From Hevea brasiliensis (taxonomy: Eukaryota; Streptophyta; Magnoliopsida; Malpighiales; Euphorbiaceae): a stretch of 64,000 nucleotides of DNA. A program made the translations under genes and the position numbers. Below are positions 36,954 to 49,481 of the stretch, one piece after another. A model generated the notes under the pieces. That model had not been told where the DNA came from. It saw only the letters and a list, made by a program, of their open reading frames with translations, and did not search any database. The DNA lies in NCBI RefSeq assembly GCF_030052815.1, contig NC_079510.1:42161566-42225565 (forward strand). The letters run 5' to 3'. Each line of letters opens with the position of its first letter. The first letter of the stretch is position 1.

Positions 36954-38620
36954 TCACTGTCTTAATTTGTTCACTCTTTTGGTTCGTTCAATTTTAAAAA
37001 TGAAGGGAAATATACTAGTGGAAAGAAAAACAATGAGCACTTTGAAATGAATCTTACGCCAAGGAAGGACGGGAAACCTCCATCTCTGTGTAGGGACAGT
37101 AATAACATATGAAGCAACCTGGTAGAGATTGAAATCTATTAAATCTTGCTAAAGGAAAAAGAATAGCAGAAAATAAAAATTAGAAGGGGATAGTAAAACA
37201 TGCCAAGGTGGATGCAGCGAGAGAACGAGGAGAACAATAAAGAACTGATGTCTCCTCCTTTTCGTAGAGAAGATCCATGATATCCATACACGCCTCAAAA
37301 TCGATAAGTTCCCCAACTTTGGCCACTCCCCTGAATTCAAAGATGCGGAAAACCATTCATTATAGGCTACTTTAGTCATCCATTTGAGAAAACATTAATT
37401 CACAGCATACATAATCTTTGATCACTTAATGAAGACAGTTACCTGAATTGAGCTAGGAGCTCTTCAAGGAAAACAAAAGCAATATTTCCAGCACCAATCT
37501 CATAATTCAATACCTTAAAATTCCAATATCTTAACCATCCGAGTGGAATTAAAGTTGTGCAACGAACACCAAAAATTCTATGAGATTTACCTGCAAAAAG
37601 ACCATCTCCTACACAATGGCCTCATTAACCGCTCAAGTAAATGGGAAACTAGGAGTAAGGAGATTCTAAAACCTTAGTAGATGATAACTAGCTTACTGCT
37701 TCCAAGAAATCTCGAGCTGTAAAATGTTGTTCTTTGATGCTTTTATCTCCCAAGGTCTTCAAACTCTTGATAGACAATGGACAAGAATCATGTATCTAAA
37801 GAATATTGATACATTACTAATTATCAACACTCAAAGAAAATGAAAGGTAAAGTCATAGCAATGAAGCATGCTAACTTACTTTGCTGGAAATCCATGTAGA
37901 AACAAGTGCAAATAGCTGCAAATTGCTTTGTGTTATCGGTTGCAAAAGCCAGTTTCCCTTGTTGTGTTGTCCCCCAAACCTTTTAGGAGCAAAATGAAGA
38001 GGTAGCATAAAATTGGAATTATCAATAAATCTAAACAGTGAACAAATGAAGAATATAACATCAACAATCTAGAAACGAATAATTGGACAAAAATACAAAT
38101 TCCTGGAAAAAAATGCACTAGAATGAAAACTACGCAAAACAATGTTTAATCTCTTGACATGCAAAAGTTGAATTTTGATCCAAAACACAAATTTGTAATC
38201 CAAGCTAAGGATTTCTTACTGACACATTCACGTATCAATAAATACGCAAATTCACACGAATTTTCAGTCTCATAACTTTTTCCAAATTGAACTTAACAAT
38301 ACGACGCACAACGATTATAGAAATTTCGATTGAATGGCTACAAAATTGACTATTCCATCGACTTAAATTCGACGGCTATAGCATATATACCTGGAGAGAG
38401 AAGGATAGAATCGATCAGCGAAGAGGGACAATGCAGTGTATTTGACGATCGGAGTAACTTCAAGTCGCTATAATATTTTTTTTTTTCAGCAATCAAAAAA
38501 GTAAACTAAATCACATTATAGAATGTACAAAAATTCCAAAAATATAAAGTTGTGTGTGTTTACACTGACATGAGCAGATTCTATGAGAAACTCCATAGCT
38601 AGAAGTCGGAGATCGGACAT
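36954..38620 (-). CDS. CYCJ18: Cyclin-J18-like protein
   Basis: Minus-strand exons: 38620-38570 (or -38564), 38467-38391, 37979-37880, 37795-37697, 37608-37591, 37513-37443, 37330-37204, 37118-37058 or through to a stop at 36954. With read-through of the last exon the protein is about 235 aa, near Arabidopsis CYCJ18 length. CYCJ18 is a divergent plant cyclin of unclear CDK partner, reported in shoot apical tissue. Recognisable blocks: EVTPIVKYTALSLFADRF, NWLLQPITQSNLQLFALVS, ARDFLEA, VLNYEIGAGNIAF, FEACMDIMDLLYEKEET, ASYVITVP. Oddities: exon 5 is only 18 nt, the intron after exon 7 begins GC not GT, and the C-terminal end after LPW does not match what I remember, so the true last exon may be missing or elsewhere. 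N-terminal exon inferred from frame and similarity. Confidence 0.78.
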
Positions 38621-38931
38621 CGCTGTTTCCTTCTAAAAGCTTCAAATTAACCGCGTAGATTTTGGTGTGGACTTTAGCGGGAGCTTTCAAATCAAATTTC
38701 GGAAATGCCTCTCACTCAGGCTCAGCAGGGCGTCACTGCTTTCATCTTGTATTTCGCCCGCGGAGCCGTTTCTATTAGTGGATCAGTTATTGGACCTAAG
38801 CTGGGCCCAAAGTATGGGCCAATTCTTCAGATTTTTTTTTTCTTAAGTTCTTAACAAGTCCTCCATTGACAGGGTCATTAATTAAAAACTTTTAAAATTT
38901 AACAAAACTAATATAATTTCTATATTTTTAA

Positions 38932-39007
<76 letters not shown>

Positions 39008-40099
39008 TTGTGATAAGAGAAAATTTTTTACCTATGCTAGGGTGTTAATTTGTATAACCAATCAATAAGAAACTATCATCATGTATTTGTATGTGGGACC
39101 TACCAAATCATGCTCGACCAAACAAAACATCTATAAACTTCTTAATATTTGTAGTTGTTAATCTTATATATAAAACTCAATTTCATATATTGTTTTTTTG
39201 CCATCTAAGATTAGTACCTGATTCTTAAAATGTGTTTAGCTTAATTTATAAAAATCAGCTTATAAGTACCTAGTACTTATAAGTTAATTTGAGCTTATTA
39301 GTATTTAAAATTTTAAACAATTACGTCTTTAGTTAAATTGTTTATTCAGATTAAGCAGTTAATGTATTTGATAAAAAATAGTTTATAAATATATTTATTT
39401 TTGAAATGATTAAAAAGGATATTAATTGAGATTTATAATAAATTTTTAAAAATTAAATAAAAATAATATAGTAAAATACTTAATCAAACTCGCTTATAAA
39501 TGTATGGCTTATATGCACAAAAATAAAAAATTGAGCTTCTCAACTTATTTTTTTTTTTAAACTTATAAATCCAAAAATTATTATAAACAAATAAGTCAAT
39601 CTATATTTAGAGTTTATAAATTAATTTGATCAGTTTATATGCTAAAATAAATATCCTTTTAATTAAACTACCGAGATCATTAGAACTTTAAATTAATTAA
39701 AATTAGAACTTTAAATTAATTAAGGGCCAGCCATATGCTTGTATGGGGATTAGCATACAACGCCCTAATTGGGAGCAGGAGATTGGATAAGTTTTGGAAA
39801 GATAGTGTCATTAGACCAATAGAAAACCTTAAATTATAGTAATTAATAATTAATTAATTAGTCTGGATAATTCTATAATCCATTGAAAATGAAAGGATAT
39901 GACCACGACAACTCCTCCCCCATAAAGAAGCGTGAAAACCATCACTAGTAGTGTACACTCATCAGCAAGTTCAACTCCAAGCAACTACAATATATAAATA
40001 GTATTTTTCATTACCCTTCTTCTTCTTCTTCGTCTTCTTTCTAATAATTATTATATATTACACGACCTAATTTGTTTTTAAGATCACATGTATATGACT
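38621..40099. other. Intergenic region between cyclin and 5-phosphatase genes
   Basis: Holds the promoter of the minus-strand cyclin gene next to 38621 and the 3' flank of the 5-phosphatase gene. A long (AT)n tract lies at 38936-39005; the rest is AT-rich without ORFs. Confidence 0.45.
38936..39005. repeat. (TA)n microsatellite
   Basis: About 34 TA units, some 320 bp upstream of the cyclin start codon; likely length-variable. Confidence 0.92.
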
Positions 40100-42318
40100 T
40101 TATATCTTGAAGCTTAATCTGCGTTCACATAGAAATTTGTCGCAAGACGGCTCATCCAATTTGTTTCTTATATTTTGATCGAACCTCTCCGATAAGAAGA
40201 ATTGTTGAAGTCCTTTTAATGTTTGCAGAACCTCAACTTCAGCAGAAAATATTGCCTTAACTGGTCTATGATCAGACAAGTTTTCTTCACCTCTAGCATA
40301 CAAATGTTGCTTTAATCCCTCCCCGTACCAAATTATCCGGTCGCACCTGTATCGAGCAAGAAGAAGAGATTAAAAAATTAAAAAAAAAAAAAGCTCAACT
40401 TGATAGCTATGGATCACAGTATTTTTAATCATTTAAGAGTATTCTTGAAAGAACATAGTTGAATTCTAAAGAAAATTACCATGCCGGAGCCCGCCATTTT
40501 TCGCTTTTTTTGCCTTCCTTGCAGCCGAAGTATACATTAGAATTAGGGTAATACTTGTAAGTAGGAGCAAATTTGATTATTCCTTCATGCCAACCTTCAA
40601 ATGCTTGACCATTCATGAGCTCCATCCTCAGCTTCATTTCCATAAGAGGAAGAAGTCAATATATAAGTTTTAAGTTGAAGTATATATTGATATAGTCCCT
40701 TAATTTGTTTATGATTAGTTGGACCTGATCATTTTCTAATAAGGCTTCCCATTCTTTTCTATCCACCAATAATCTAGTTGTTTCTTCAGGTAGTGAAATT
40801 CTATAGTTCAAATCTCCAAGCAAAATCACATGACTGCACCATGTAAAGAAAATTAGTTAGCAGCAGACATCATCACCAAGATTAGCTAATTTTTTTTAAT
40901 TTCTTTAATGAACAAGACAAACGAAAACATGTTAGTGTTTTGTATATTCTAATCCAAGCAGCTTTGAAGGGCTTAGAGAAAATTTTAACTTTCTGATAAA
41001 GAAGTGCAATTTGCAATTAGAAAAGGGTTTATACAGATATTATATAAACAGCTATAGATGAGTGTGTTTAGCATAGAAATCATCCCTTTCAGGCGGTTTA
41101 GCTACCCACATATTTCAAATTTCAATGAACACATCTCATTTTCAATTCTTCAACAACTGCCCTAGTTAATTTGACATTATCCTAATATAATAGAGAAAAG
41201 TAATTTTGCATTAATTAAATAAATCTTTGGCGGCCTCAAGCGACACCTAAGCAAGGTATATCAATAGTGGTCGTTAATTTAAGCTCTTAGTTTATTGTCA
41301 AGCAACATCTTATGCTCATGGTTAGTATTGAGACCGAGTGTTGAATAATCATTGATTAAGAAGGCATATTAACTTAATAAAAAATGGGTTTTGGACGATT
41401 TCAACTTTCAACAATTAATTAAAAAGATTAATATTTTTTGTAAGTAATTAATTAAATTTCGCATACTCGTGATCTAGAATCTTTCTTGGCAAATCAAGTG
41501 AAGCGCCTCTAGGGAAGCTTGTTCGCGATAAGATTTCGGCTACATCTGAGTTTCTATATTTTTCATCCCCTTCTCTACCCCCTGATGCTAGATGACTGCA
41601 CAAAAAGCAGAAGCTTGTTTCATGTAACCGAAATCTAACTGACACAGAACCCTGCAATTTAAATGAAAGTAACTTTTAGATATATAATAGTTATTGGAAT
41701 TATTTATTGTAATTAATACATTGGTTTGATCAGGCATCGTGTGCTTTGCTAGATCGATACTTTTTTTTGTATACCTTATTGCCTAGGCAACCCATGATGC
41801 CACAGCCAACGCAAGAGACACTAGGATGCCGAATGTAAGGACGAAGATTGCTTCGAACCCAAACTGATATTAATATTCCAACCATTTGCTTGCTAATGAT
41901 GCAGCGAAAGTCTTGAAGAATGTTGCTGCTTTCTATAGCCCTTTCATCTTTAACGGGAGGCAGTAGGTTTTTCCTTTTCTCTAGCGGATCAATATTACGC
42001 TGCAGGTCTTTGTCGTCTCCTCGGCAGCATTCGATCTTCTTGTTCAATGCTTGTCTAATCAAGGAATTCCATTTCATGGAAATCTTACTGTTTTCTGAAC
42101 CAAGAACATTCGATGCTTTAAGCTGCACAATCTCTTGAAACCTGTGTGAATTGCATAGTTAGAGCCTAACTTGAAAAAAAAAAATTATGAATACACATAC
42201 ACACACACTTACCCAAGAACATAGATGTCACTGATTTGGGTGGTGTCTAGCCAAGCCGCCATATCCAAATCTTCACTTGGTGCAATCCCACCAACATTCC
42301 ACGTGCTAACGAAAACTC

Positions 42319-42377
<59 letters not shown>

Positions 42378-42769
42378 TCATGGAATTGAGAATGATCAAT
42401 AATTATGAATAAATTAAAGGATACAAAATATATGACTTGCTAGCTAGCTAGCTGCTTACTTGTAGTTGTGTGTGTTCTTGTGATGATTAAAGATGGTGTC
42501 AACGCTCAAAGATGGTTGACCCAAGTTTGAAATTTCAAGCAAGCTAGCTTCTGTGTTGCTTGGAAAATCTGCGACAAAGTTGTTGCTTCCCATTCTCTTT
42601 CTAAGGATCTTGTTAACTACCAATCTCGGCCACATGACCTGATAAATAGCATAAACAATTAAATTAAACCAGGAACTAATTATTAGCATACACAAAACCA
42701 AGAAGATGGATAGAAGAAGAAGAAGAAGACGAAAGGGTTTATTACTTCTCCTTGGCTAGGTCCTGCCAT
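40100..42769 (-). CDS. 5PTASE9: Type I inositol polyphosphate 5-phosphatase
   Basis: Eight exons on the minus strand: 42769-42746, 42638-42460, 42317-42213, 42141-41775, 41651-41467, 40833-40725, 40631-40480, 40346-40100; 1368 nt, 455 aa. The enzyme removes the 5-phosphate from inositol phosphates and phosphoinositides, ending or reshaping lipid and Ca2+ signals. It has the Mg2+-dependent endonuclease/phosphatase fold. Visible motifs: WNVGG (residues 74-78), FQEIV (104-108), SHLASGG (244-250), GDLNYR (293-298), PAWCDR (372-377) and SDHRP (398-402), so the catalytic set is complete. The N-terminus [25 protein letters not shown] is typical of the plant family; no signal peptide or WD repeats. 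Exon 1 encodes only eight residues. Intron 2 ends in a CA/TA microsatellite in place of a pyrimidine tract. Paralogue 9 is chosen mainly from gene order. Confidence 0.9.
42320..42377. repeat. (TG)n(TA)n compound microsatellite at a splice acceptor
   Basis: On the minus strand this reads (TA)n then (CA)n, ending 3 nt before the exon 3 acceptor of the 5-phosphatase gene (exon start 42317). It occupies the place of the polypyrimidine tract. Confidence 0.92.
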
Positions 42770-45700
42770 GGTGAAAAATGGGGAGGGAAGAAGGGGAAGA
42801 AGAGGATATGAACGAACAAAAGGTTAGAGAATGCCAAAGAAGGATATAAAAAAAAATGGCTGAGAGATATAGATCATGCTGAGGGATAGGGAGAGTGACC
42901 TCTGCAAGTTGGAGGGAGGAAGCACTTGTTGTGACGTGGATGATGATCGAAGCCTGCCTATTGGCTGGGGTTATTTTTGTTGCCTTAATATCTTTTTCTG
43001 CTGCTTGGGCTACATGATTCGGATTCGTAAAATATATTTTTCAAGTCCCTTAACTTTTTAAGCTTTATCCATTGAGTTTATATTTTTCACTTGTAACCCA
43101 GACACGTTTTAAATTTAAGATATCAATAGAACTCATTTGACTTTATTAAATAAAACATATAAAATCATTAATCAATGTGTAATAATTACTAAAAAAATTG
43201 TACTTATATATATAAATTATTGAGTGCATCGGTATTTATATATTTCTCTCATAAAATAAATGTAATACTTTTTAAAATTAAAGAAGAAACTGTTTTATTT
43301 TTTTAATAAGAGAAGAAATTACTTTTTATTTCTATAGGAAGTACTATTTTTTAATGTTTTCGATGTATTTTAAATTTTTTTATTATTTTTGTTTGAATTC
43401 TAATGGATTTAAAAAAAAACAATTTAGATGAATTTATGTATGTGGACATTTACTGTGTTTTTAATTTGGAGGGAATGAATCAACGACTAAAACTGAATTG
43501 AAATAAATTAATATATTTAATTCTATTCTTTATTACTAATTTTAGTTATTTTGAATTTATTAAGAATTTAATTGAATTGATAGATATGCATATGCAGGGG
43601 AAGCATTCGGTCGATTCGATTTCGAACTGAACCGAATATAAAAAACTGAAAAATCGAATTGCTTAAAAATATAAACCAAACCGAACCGATCACCTAAAAA
43701 GAACCGAACATAACCAAACTGAAAAATATCGGTTCGGTTAGGTTCCGTTGCATTAAACAGAAAAATATTAGAATTTTTATTGTTTTGGGCCGGGTTATGC
43801 ATCTTGGACCGGGCTATGCATCTTGAGCCTTGAGGCTTATGCATCTTGAGCTGAAAAATTATTTGGGCTATTTTACTATTCGGTTTAATTGGTTTTACCG
43901 GTTTTAACCGATAAAAAACCGAACTAAAAACCGAATATGTTCAAATTTCAAACCGAATTGAACAGATAAAACTAAAAAACCGAACCGATTGAACCGGAAT
44001 GACATAGTTCGATTTGATTTTTCGGTTCACACCAAAACTGCACAGCCCTATGCATCTGCTATAGCTATAGTCTTTAAATGAGAGAGATCAGTGGAAATAA
44101 TTACCTTCTTGAGTGTATGACCACCATTAATTGATTATCGAAAAATGATATACTTATGGTGATATGATAAATTAATGTGATTAATAAACAATTGTTAAGG
44201 AACTTAGGTATTGAAAATGAAATTTTGTATGTTGATCCTATTTTGAAGATTGTTTATGGTAGGGGAATGCAAGTGGGGAGGCCAGAGGGTCCATCCCATA
44301 ATATATATCTATTCAACAAATAAGTATTTGGATTTTTTTTACCTAAATTAGGTTTATATATCATTAGTAATAATTGTTCGTGTTATTACTATATATTAAC
44401 TTTATAGATAGCAAAATTAATGTTACAGTAAATTTTAATATTTGTTGTAATATTTATTGGATGGATCTGTAGATCTAATTGTAATATATTCTTTATTATT
44501 TTTTTTAAATATTTAAATTAATAAAACATATAATTTTAAAAAATAATGAATGTTAGTTATTATTTTGATAAAAGTGTAATTTGTAATTAATTATAATAAT
44601 TAGATGACTATCTATGTTTTTGACCCTGCTGTATAATTAACTCTACGTTGCATAGTATTTATTTATTTGTTTTATTTTTTAAATTTTATTACTAAAGTGT
44701 AATGATTCTTAAGACGATTTCAATATTATAGAATTTTTTTATAACAATTAATTATTATATAATTCATATTACGTAGGAATAATTGAATATTGAGAGTACT
44801 ATTTTCAAAAATAATTAGAATTTCATATAATAAATTAAACTTGTATGCTTATAAAGAAGCGAAACTCGATCTTTCAGGATTCCATATCAATTGTGGACAA
44901 TGTACTTTTATAGCTTATATGGGAACAAAAACCTTATTAAAATTGCTATGGTTTTAACAAATGTCCATTTTTATCATTGAGCCATATGCGCATCCATTTA
45001 TTAACAAGCAAAACTCATAACATGCATTGGATGGTCGGCGGCCAACAAAGATTAATTATTCTTGTAATCTAACATGATAAACTAAAACAACATCACAATC
45101 ATTCCATAATTGGCAATTCTAATTACGATTAGATAAAGGGCATGAGCCAAAAGGGGGCATAATCCTATGGACCACCTTTTCTTTTCTACAAAATTTATGG
45201 GTAAAAAATTGCATCCAATTAAAGATCATTGTGCTAGCTATTTTGATGGTCAAATGACGTATTCCTGGTTAGCTAACCATGGTCATAATTTTCCAAAATC
45301 ATATTTATATAATTGCCTGATGTAATTGTTATAATATAATGCAAATTCATTTTAATTGAGGGGACCATTTCTTACTTCTGCATGTGATCAACTTAAGAAT
45401 TTAGTAGTTCTTCTTATACATATGATGATGGACTACGCACAACTTTTTTTTTAAATTATTATTATTATTATCATTATTATTATTTTAAAATGTTTATTGG
45501 TCTATTTATTTAATAGAATAGATTAATAATAATTTAAAATTAATAAAAGCAATACTCACAAAAGAAAAAAGACGATCACATAGGCAATTCAATTCTACAC
45601 AAAAGAGAGAAATAAGAACAATAAAATAACTCCATGCAAAGAAAAAAAATAAAAGTAATAATACGTCATTAAAGGAACATATACGAGTTTATTTAAAGCA

Positions 45701-46158
45701 AATTAGGGAGAGTTACCATTAAAATTGATTTATAGTGGTCGCTCCAAATTAAAATAGGTTAAAAAAATTAATTGATAATATATAATTAGATGTTTGCATG
45801 TTAAATTTTTTCTGAATATTATTAATAAAATAATTTTTTTTATCTATAAAAAAAGTTAAAAAATAAATTAAATTGCTATATCATTTAAAAAGTCCAAAGA
45901 ATAGACATATTAATGAGGTATGTTTCTATATATAAAAAAAATTAAATGAGAAGGGAAATGAACATGGAGTAAAATAGAGGGTTTTAAAGGAGCAAGAGGC
46001 TCTTGGCCTCTTCGTCCACACAATAGCTCTTACTTTTTTTGTCGTTGAACAGAAAATGCGGTGGGAGCGAGGGAAATTTGTACATGTCCTTTTTCAGTTT
46101 CTTCCTCATTTTCTTAGCGAAATTTTGCTGCCATAGAAGAGTTTCTTCAGAGAGAGAT
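42770..46158. other. Intergenic region between divergent 5-phosphatase and annexin genes
   Basis: Shared upstream region for the minus-strand phosphatase and plus-strand annexin. 42770-42850 is purine-rich on the plus strand (pyrimidine-rich leader for the phosphatase). Contains a MITE at 43595-44050 and otherwise AT-rich DNA without supported ORFs. Confidence 0.45.
43595..44050. mobile_element. hAT-type MITE, CCGAACCG family, copy 2
   Basis: 456 bp. Left end CAGGGGAAGCA; right end, reverse-complemented, TAGGGCTGTGCA. Flanking TGCATATG (43587-43594) and TGCATCTG (44051-44058) form an 8-bp target duplication with one mismatch. The interior is full of AACCGAACCG words, as in the copy at 28145-28690. 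More diverged and shorter than copy 1. Confidence 0.82.
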
Positions 46159-47839
46159 ATGTCAACTGTAAGGATACCTTCAGCACCACCTTCTGCCCGT
46201 GATGACGCCACCCAACTCCACCGTGCTTTCAAAGGTTTTTCTTTATCCTTCCTCCTGCGATTGCTGGTTATGTTCTTTTGTTGATTAATTATTTGCTCAA
46301 TTTTCCAATTTCATTGCACATCATGGCTTCTTGATCTTGATCGCAAATTAATAATGAGAGCTTGTGCTATTGCTTTCATCGTTTATTCGTAAAAGCTTAA
46401 TGTAAAGACAATATATATATATATATGCATGTGGATGTATGCAACGAGAAAGGTTTGTCATTTTTTTCATATTTGCCAAGAGGAAATCAAATCTAATCTC
46501 ATAAACTTAACATTTTAATAAACTATGCCTCAGAACTGCAAGTTCTTGATTATAATTGAAAGTATGAAAAATTAAAAAATAAATAAATAAATGCAGCTTT
46601 TACTTGAACAGGAATAGGATGTGATGCTGGAGTGATTGTCAATATTCTTGCGCATAGGGATGCATCGCAACGAGATGACATCCTACAAGAATTCGAAACC
46701 TTGTATTCATATGACCTTAAGAAAGAGTTATCTTCAGAGCTTCATGGCCATCTCAAGGTATATAAAGAATTGGCGTTTCTTTATACTTGAACGGCATACG
46801 TATTCTACATGCAGATTAATCCTTTCTCAATAAATATTAGCTAGTTCGTTTGAATATGGTTTCTGCAGAAAGCGGTTTTGCTCTGGATGCAAAATCCACT
46901 GGAACGTGATCTTACCACCCTGAAGCAGGCTCTAACGGGACATATTCCTGAACTTAAAATTGCCACTGAAATTATATGTTCTCGTACTTCTTCCCAGATT
47001 CGACAAATTAAACAGGCTTATGCTTCCACTTATGATGTTAATCTTGAACATGATATTGAAGCTCACGCATCTGGAAATCATAAACAGGTTCTCTATGATC
47101 TCTTTCTCTCTTGATTTCTTGTTTCTGTACTCGTTTGATCATCGTCACATTGTTTTTATGATAGTTGATGCTGGCATATTTAAGTACAACAAGGTATGAG
47201 GGCCCCGAAATCGACAGAGTTCTGGTAGAGAATGACGCTAAAACAATGCGTAAATTCGGAGAGAGGAAATTTGGAATGGATGAGAGAGTTTTGATTCAGA
47301 TTTTCAGTGAGAGAAGCAGAACACATTTGGTTGTTCTTGATTCTGCTTACCAAAAAATGTACGGAAGAGAACTGAGAAAGGTACAAATATATACCTTCAT
47401 CAGCACTGAATTGTTTAGCTTATCTTCCACTTGTAAGTCCTTCGAAATTAATACTCGATATTTCAGGCAATAAAAAAAGAAACATCCGGGCATTTCAAGC
47501 ATGCCCTCTCAACAATTTTGCAGTGCGCTCATAATCCTGCCAAGTATTTTGCTACGGTATTGTTCTGAAATTTTCCAATTAAATCTTTTTATGTGTATGG
47601 GATGGTGATCCTATCAGATTAATTGACTTGATCTTCAGGTTTTACGCAAGGCGATGAAAGGTTTGGGAACGAAAGACACTACACTAATCAGGGTAGTTGT
47701 TACAAGGGCTGAGGTTGATATGCAGCAAATTAAGGAAGAATACCATAAGCTTTATAAGAAGCAATTAACTGATGCTGTTCATTCTGAGACATTAGGCCAT
47801 TATAGGACCTTTCTTCTTTCACTCCTGGGCTCTAATTAA
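46159..47839 (+). CDS. ANN5: Annexin, D5-like
   Basis: Six exons: 46159-46234, 46612-46757, 46869-47087, 47165-47380, 47467-47556, 47639-47839, all GT-AG; 948 nt, 315 aa, the standard plant annexin length. Annexins bind acidic membrane lipids in a Ca2+-dependent way; the D5 group is linked to pollen and tip growth. Four annexin repeats are readable. Repeat 1 has KGIGCD in place of the classic GxGT calcium loop, repeat 4 retains KGLGTKD, and [10 protein letters not shown] carries the histidine conserved in plant repeat 1. Blocks such as [38 protein letters not shown] and VVTRAEVDM are nearly invariant in D5-type proteins from memory. No signal peptide. The ATG follows a leader with a TTTCTTCAGAGAGAGAT context. 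Confidence 0.93.
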
Positions 47840-48469
47840 CCAATAGCCATCGCAATCTCCCATGTGGGGTTGTGTAATCCGTTTTGAAATGTTGGTGGTC
47901 TTTGCAATTAGTGTGAGGAAATTGCAAAATAAGGCAAGGGTATGATTTCAAAGCCTGGAGTTAGTAAGCAGAAACTGCTGCAAAAGACCAAAGAGTATCT
48001 GAAATATACTAGAATTTTCATATTGTTATTCAATTCTTTTAGTTCCTTAATTCAGTATGCTTGTCGGCTCGATTTCAAGGAGAGATTGGTTATCTGTTTA
48101 GCATATTTGTATAGGTAAGATTGAAGATAATAGACCTGTATATGTAATGTCTGCCAACTTCTTGAAATGTCCAATACACTGATGTGTTGCTTGATTGTAG
48201 CAAATTGGCTTCTTGATTTGCCATATACATATGTTATCAAGGAAGATGAATCAATAGCTTTAATTTGTTAGTATTGTCATCCATTTAGAGTCTTAAAATC
48301 TCGTATTTGAATCTCAATCAACATATATCTGATTTTCAATTTTTCTTTAGAGCAAAAGGAGTGGAAGCCTTCGCCAGTAGCACAAGCCATTAGGCTTCCA
48401 TTTATGCTGCCATCAAATTTCATTAGCTTCATCGCACAAAAATTTATCAAGAAATTTGGAGAATCCACC

Positions 48470-48650
48470 CTTTTTTTTTTTTTGTTTTTTTTAACCAAAG
48501 TAGGAATAAATTAGATTGAAACAGATTACAAGGCCTATGGCCCATAATGTACAGATCCCAGCACTTAAGCTACAAAGGCCCCCAGCCCAATAGTAAGGAA
48601 AAGCCCTAGCTAACAGACTGGGCCGGAGCTCTGAACTCATTATAAAATTA
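48470..48650 (-). mobile_element. Possible poly(A)-tailed retroposon fragment (SINE/LINE 3' end)
   Basis: Read on the minus strand, a moderately GC-rich stretch (GGCCCAGTCTGTTAGC, GGGCCATAGGCC) ends in AATTTATTCC..GGTTAAAAAAAA and an interrupted A-run of about 22 nt. This is the layout of a retroposed 3' end. No A/B-box or target duplication could be fixed. Confidence 0.35.
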
Positions 48651-48711
48651 TTTACTTTAAACCATTAAATAGACTGCTCAAATTATTGTGATGCTGGAAT
48701 CTCTGTTCATT

Positions 48712-48713
<2 letters not shown>

Positions 48714-48746
<33 letters not shown>
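48714..48746. repeat. (TA)n microsatellite
   Basis: About 16 TA units in intergenic DNA. Confidence 0.9.
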
Positions 48747-48749
<3 letters not shown>

Positions 48750-49481
48750 GCACTCCCAATTTGTAAAGGGTAGCTAGCTGTTTCTCTTCAATTATTTTGA
48801 ATTTTCTTCAAGATCCATCAGGATAAGATGAATCTGAACAGGAATTTGTTTGAGTTTTTAATTCCAACTCCTATACTTGAGGAGTCCTACCACCTCTTGA
48901 TGCATGATAATTAACATATGGTACAATCAAATTAACATATATGAGTTAGATTAAATATATTATTAATACATTAAAAATTCAAGACTTACATGATAATTAA
49001 CATAGGCAATATAAAAATGTGCAAAATTAGAAATGTCGAAGTCCATCAATTTTGATTCTATATTAGAAATTTAAATTTAATCTTAATATTTAAGTGTTGA
49101 AGTGAGAGGAGGCTGGGCCTTTTTTTTTGTGTGTGTGTGTTATTTAATTTTAAAGTGGAAAATTATATTTCTCTATAAAAAAATATAGATATTAATAAAC
49201 ATAAAAAATGTTAATTAATATATAATGTTAGTAGTTTACATTCTGATGACCCTTCATTAATTTTCAATTTTTTTTAAATAAAATTTTATTAATATCAAGA
49301 AAAAAACTTAACAAATATCTAATCAACTAAAATACAAAATACAGTCCTTATTAAAAATGGAAATTTATTTAATCGTAAATCGTCTAGATTTTTAAATTAA
49401 GAATCTTTAGATTAATTAAAATGAACTTATAAATAAATCCAATTATTTTAGTAAAAATAATTAAGTTTTATTATCTATTTT

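Larger units (their letters stand above)
47840..49481. other. Intergenic region downstream of annexin
   Basis: Annexin 3' flank, then a poly(A)-tailed retroposon-like stretch (48470-48650, minus), a (TA)n microsatellite at 48714-48746, and AT-rich DNA up to the copia LTR. No supported ORF. Confidence 0.45.

Noticed and set aside
43560..43844. 94-codon minus-strand ORF
   Set aside because: Made of the repeated CCGAACCG words of the second hAT MITE.
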